NCBI RefSeq assembly: GCF_949628265.1
Contig: NC_088788.1
Coordinates: forward strand, 13,516,001-13,580,000
Source: Cloeon dipterum
Lineage: Eukaryota; Arthropoda; Insecta; Ephemeroptera; Baetidae
DNA length: 64,000 nt
Direction of reading: 5' to 3'
Shown here: piece after piece, positions 60,501-64,000 of the stretch
Layout of the letters: every line of letters starts with the position of its first letter
Numbering within the stretch: the first letter of the stretch is position 1
Made by a program: the position numbers and the translations under genes
The notes under the pieces: generated by a model
Seen by the model: only the letters and a program-made list of their open reading frames with translations
Database searches by the model: none
What the model was told of the DNA's origin: nothing

Positions 60501-61491
60501 GCATCTTTCGTGCGAAAATTTCAGCAAGTTTGAAGCCCAAACAGGGACAGCATTTTATTCCTTCAGTGTGTGCACGTCTTACATTTAAATTCACATTTTA
60601 CGACCGTCGGCTTGCTCCTCGCGTTTCAAAACGCTAATAAAGCAGTCTATTTTATTGTTCTCCGCCGCGCTCTGAAGAAGTTGTTCCCTAGAGCTCAAAA
60701 GAGCAGTCTGATGACTGTGTGTGTTCTATATAAAAACACGCCTATATATGATTGACTCGCTTCAATCTGACTGCTGACTCTGATCTCAAAGGCTTTCCAA
60801 ACAAACTGCCGCTCTTCTTTTTATCTGTTTTAATACTACTCTTTTATCTCTCGTCGCCTGCACGAAAAATTCTCACGCAATTTGAAGGCATCCAAAAGCA
60901 AGTTCTTTGCCTCGAGTTTATAATTATAGCACCGCAGCCAACGGCGCCTTGCAAAAGAATTTATTTACCTCTGCTCAAAATCTTCATCCCCTAAAGCTCA
61001 CAATCATTGAGATGGAAAATGACTTCCTTGAAGGTAGAATTTTCAATCACAAGAAAAAGACATTCATCTGCGATAATCGTAAAAATGATTATAATGCGAA
61101 TGGCTTTTATCCCGTTCAGTAATCGCGTGTTTTATCGTTTACGGACTTTAACGCTGAACGCAAAAAGCCCAGCCTGCTTTTGTTTACTCAGCGTCGCCAC
61201 TTGCAGAAATTGCAGGCGTGATAAACATTTATGCAACAGCTTCTTGGATGCTGGAAATGAGGTAGCTAAAAGTGGGTCTGCTCCATAAAACACGGCGTCG
61301 TCGGTGAACGAGGTTGCGTCAACCTGATCGATATTTGTCCTGGAGCTGATTAGTAAAAACGATCCGTGCCAATTCGTGGTGAAAACAAAAAGCACCAATG
61401 CTGCCGCTGCTGGCACCATGCCGCCGATCGCAATCAGCCTTCGCGCCGCGGAATCCGTCGCTTTTCCAGCAGCGGACGCCTCCCGTCTGCT
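51583..61491 (-). CDS. Claudin/TMEM178-like four-pass membrane protein (5' end missing)
   Basis: Four exons (61,491-61,188, 53,206-53,129, 52,573-52,436 and 51,833-51,583) join in phase (1, 1, 1), giving 256 aa. TM1 is [20 protein letters not shown], then TTNWH and a large loop with Cys residues (HKCLSR, TKCRYQEF) and an NYS site. TM2 is [20 protein letters not shown], then [20 protein letters not shown] (TM3) and [20 protein letters not shown] (TM4). The tail is short and basic-to-acidic, ending TIIGR. The W-C-C loop and YGWSF element place it in the PMP22/claudin superfamily, near TMEM178 and GSG1L. Members act in septate junctions or as channel accessory subunits; no specific role can be read. 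Exon 1 here starts at an acceptor (TTTTGGCAG) without a usable ATG, so a further coding exon lies upstream, perhaps outside the window. Confidence 0.75.
53207..61187 (-). other. 8-kb intron of the claudin-like gene
   Basis: No independent gene is supported. The longest frames (54,848-55,171; 55,694-56,095; 58,005-58,451; 60,320-60,637) have no recognisable domain and no plausible splice partners. Composition alternates between AT-rich stretches and GC-richer blocks (54,040-54,260; 54,730-55,090; 55,740-56,180; 56,560-57,060; 58,200-58,500; 59,780-60,260), which look like regulatory islands. TATA-like boxes occur near 59,086 and 60,727. Confidence 0.4.
56560..57360. promoter_or_regulatory. Homeodomain-site-rich candidate enhancer
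   Basis: A cluster of TAAT/ATTA cores includes TTCTAATTAGAG (about 56,645), GTTAATTAAAAT (56,669), ACAATTAAAATT (56,763) and CTCTAATTACTG (56,791). A run of TTAATTAATTAATTA follows at about 57,334-57,352. The cluster is interleaved with GC-rich, CpG-bearing sequence. Dense TAAT cores in a long intron suit a developmental enhancer, but this is inferred from motifs only. Confidence 0.35.
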
Positions 61492-62900
61492 CTGCCAAAA
61501 TGGCAATAATTTCGCAGAGCAGTTTGTATTACGATCGTGCGATGACCTGATCTCATTTTCTTTACGAGGAATACCATAAAATTTGAAACTTTTTACGAGC
61601 TTTTTGATTTGCCTATATTATGCTTTAACAGCAGTAGGTAACTGTACCCTAAACCTCTTTGTACTCAGAATTGTTTTTGAGAATTCAAAATTGTACCAAA
61701 TAAGCACAAATAAGGCAATTTTAAGACTATAACGTCTTAAAACCTCGTCTGAAACTGTTTGAATCCCCCGTAAATATTTCTTAGCATATTTAAAATGCTC
61801 AAACTGGTCTATATTTTGATGTGAAAGTTTTCTACAAAATTTCACAAGTTTTATAGCTTTTAAGACATTTCAACTGTTTTCAATCCAGCTGTAGAAATAT
61901 AAAAAAAACATTTTGGTCATTTTTAATTTTAAATTCAAAATTTGAACTGTGTGAAATCTACACACAATCATACCTACGCCGGCTTTTATCGGCATTTTGC
62001 TGTGGCATCAAATTTGACCAGCAAACAGGTATTAATTTGGTTTGTAATGTTTGTTTTACTAACTCTGTCCAGTATGAAATCTAAACACAAGCAAATTTGG
62101 TTTATTTGTTTTCCTTAAATATTCTTTTTGATAGCATATCCATCCATTTTTAAAAAACAAACACAAAGTTTTAAAATTTACATATTTTAAGCTATTATTG
62201 TTTCATCAATTTCAATTCAGTCAGTTTACAAAACGTTGTTTAGATTTTTAACCATTGGGTAAAACGTAGCAACATCCAATTCTCATCCGTGTTCAATATA
62301 TGAGCTTGTTGACGGGACACTCGTCACAGCAATCATCAAAAAAGTATATCTGAGGGCGCGTGCCCATCAAACGGAACACCAAAATAAACACTGCAGAGGC
62401 AGAGTTTTAAACGCAGGAATCCACAGGTCTAGAAATAATCAAAAAGCAAGCTCTCTGTTTTCCCCCGCGCTGCTGGCCTTTTTCTATATTGCACGACCAA
62501 CTATTAACACAATTAATTCTGCTCCATTAAGCGAGTGGTCCTCTCTCTACCAGGCGCGCAACTTTATTTGGGGAAATTTCATATATAATGGAAGACTTAG
62601 TTAGCGGCCCGGCGTGGCGTGTTATACGGCCGGCTTCGTTTGTAGCAATATCAGATGGAGCTATAAAAACGCAGGCCCGGTAAACAAACCTCACAAGCCG
62701 AAGAAGTTTTCACAACAGTATTCATGTAATGAGCTTTTCAGACGTTCGGCACGTGCTTCAACTCCACGTTCAATCATTTTCGATAATTTCATACTGTAGG
62801 CATAGGAAAACAAATTAAATTCAGCACAGCAACGCATCCCAATTAAAATGCCTTCATAATTCAATTAATTAACGAATGTTTCCCAATAGAACTTGTCTCA
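61492..62900. other. Upstream intronic or intergenic AT-rich DNA
   Basis: This lies upstream of the first visible claudin-like exon. The frame stays open on the minus strand to about 61,580 without an ATG. Beyond that I see only AT-rich sequence and no gene, RNA or repeat. Confidence 0.4.
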
Positions 62901-63500
62901 TTTCATTTACCACTCCCCCTCAACGAAGCGAAATGTAAAACGGCGATCGAAGGGGCAAAAGCCGCTCATAGATCTCGAAATTCCCGCCGTCGTTTCCACG
63001 GCACTTATTCACATTTGAGGCACGTTGCTCGAGTGGCCCGGGCAGAAAGAGAAATTTTACCGGCCAGCGTAATTGCGAGCGATTTTTCGTCGCGTCGGCG
63101 GAAACTGACGGACTTTCGCCGGTGCGGCGCGGTGGGTGCGCGCGGGGGAACAAATTGGTGTCTGTCTGTGTGTGCGTTGGTTGCGATCGAGAGAAAGAGA
63201 GAGAATAGAGGAAAGAGAGATTCGGGTCCTGCCTGGGCATTGTGCCTAGGGGCAGCCCTTGCGGCTGTCTAAATTAGATCGTACATGTTAGCTGCACAGC
63301 TGCGAGAAGCAGAAAGAAAAGAAAACGGACAGACGAACCAAACCGACCGACGGCCCCGCGCTCGGTCATCTCCCTCTTTCTTTTCTGATGGGAGAGAGAA
63401 AGAAAGAAAGAACCTCTAACAATAGAAAATGAACGCGTCGCGCAACCCTTTGCGTTCGCCACGCCGCCCAATGAGTCAATCGCGAGAAATTTCTTCTCTG
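62900..63500. promoter_or_regulatory. CpG- and GAGA-rich island, candidate promoter
   Basis: This is the most CpG-dense stretch of the right third (GGTGCGGCGCGGTGGGTGCG near 63,121). It has GA-rich runs on the plus strand at 63,190-63,220 and 63,390-63,412 that match GAGA-factor-type sites. On the minus strand it could drive the claudin-like gene; on the plus strand it could drive a gene beyond the window. No coding exon could be assigned. Confidence 0.4.
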
Positions 63501-64000
63501 CATCATGAAATATTACACTCTGCTGCGTTTGGCAAAACAGCTCGTTCCGCTGCCGGGTAAATGAGCTCTTCATCTATGCTAATTGCGTGGAAAGTGAAGT
63601 GTGCGCACACATTGTGCTGAAGATGCATTGCCTTTAAACAGGCCATTTTTAATCATTAAGCAACTTTTTGCGCACTCAAATATCTCGCAAGGGACGCGAT
63701 GAACAAAGTGTTGCAGCATTATTAAAGAAAGTTCTGCTCCTTGTTTATATATTCTCTGGTTATTTTCCGTCGGCACGTGAAATGTGTATTTTACGAAGAC
63801 GTTAAGAATCGTGATGATTTTAACTAGCCAGCTCATACACTTGGCCCGCATAAAAAATTGATGTTTATTGTTCACGATTCAAAACAGTAAAAAAATCTAT
63901 ATCCATGTTAAGTTCAACTCTGCGCTAAAGGGTTCAACTTAAAATAATTATATTTCTTGTGGCAATGTGGCAAATTAAATTGAGTCTGCAGTAACAGCAA
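63501..64000. other. Right edge, nothing recognised
   Basis: This is AT-rich DNA after the island. A 98-codon minus-strand frame (63,579-63,875) shows no domain and no good splice context. Confidence 0.4.

Noticed and set aside
61492-61506. Start of the claudin-like protein at a TTG
   Set aside because: It is not an ATG. A splice acceptor at 61,492-61,494 with a pyrimidine-rich tract explains the open frame better.

Overview
This is AT-rich, intron-dense eukaryotic DNA, most likely from an insect or other arthropod. A complete pickpocket-type DEG/ENaC channel and many short introns (about 55-100 bp beside a few long ones) support this. All gene models come from manual reading of frames, splice sites and intron phases. 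Every multi-exon model listed closes in phase with GT-AG junctions, except one GC-AG intron.

Region 1 (1 to about 17,770) is a direct tandem array of three segmental-duplication units of roughly 5.0, 5.5 and 7.3 kb. Each unit carries one plus-strand, three-exon gene for a small secreted-then-anchored type I membrane protein of a family I do not recognise. It has a signal peptide, a fast-changing Gly/Tyr/His/Ser-rich ectodomain, one transmembrane helix, a Cys-rich inner edge and a conserved Pro-rich cytosolic tail. Promoter blocks, an intron-1 hairpin and flanks are duplicated with the genes. Three non-autonomous DNA transposons mark the history of the units: a hAT-like one shared by units 1 and 2 only, a second hAT-like one in unit 3, and a 2.2 kb element with long terminal inverted repeats, also in unit 3. 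A headless fourth unit runs into the last intron of the next gene.

Region 2 (17,900-33,640) holds conserved housekeeping and signalling genes, arranged alternately head-to-head and tail-to-tail: SAMD8-type ceramide phosphoethanolamine synthase (-), gankyrin/PSMD10 (+), a LUC7-like U1 snRNP splicing factor (-), a divergent G-protein alpha subunit (+), synaptogyrin (-) and RNA polymerase subunit RPB6 (+). Three intergenic gaps look like shared bidirectional promoters.

Region 3 (34,800-49,800) holds a pickpocket channel (+), a CYB561D2-like transmembrane cytochrome b561 (+), a heparan-sulfate 3-O-sulfotransferase-like protein that has lost its catalytic and PAPS-binding residues (-), and an SLC22 organic-ion transporter (+).

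Region 4 (51,580-64,000) is dominated by a claudin/TMEM178-like four-pass membrane protein (-). It has an intron of about 8 kb, and its first coding exon was not found. The intron contains a homeodomain-site-rich stretch, and a CpG/GAGA-rich island lies near the right edge. I found no rRNA, tRNA, CRISPR or recognisable virus-derived element.
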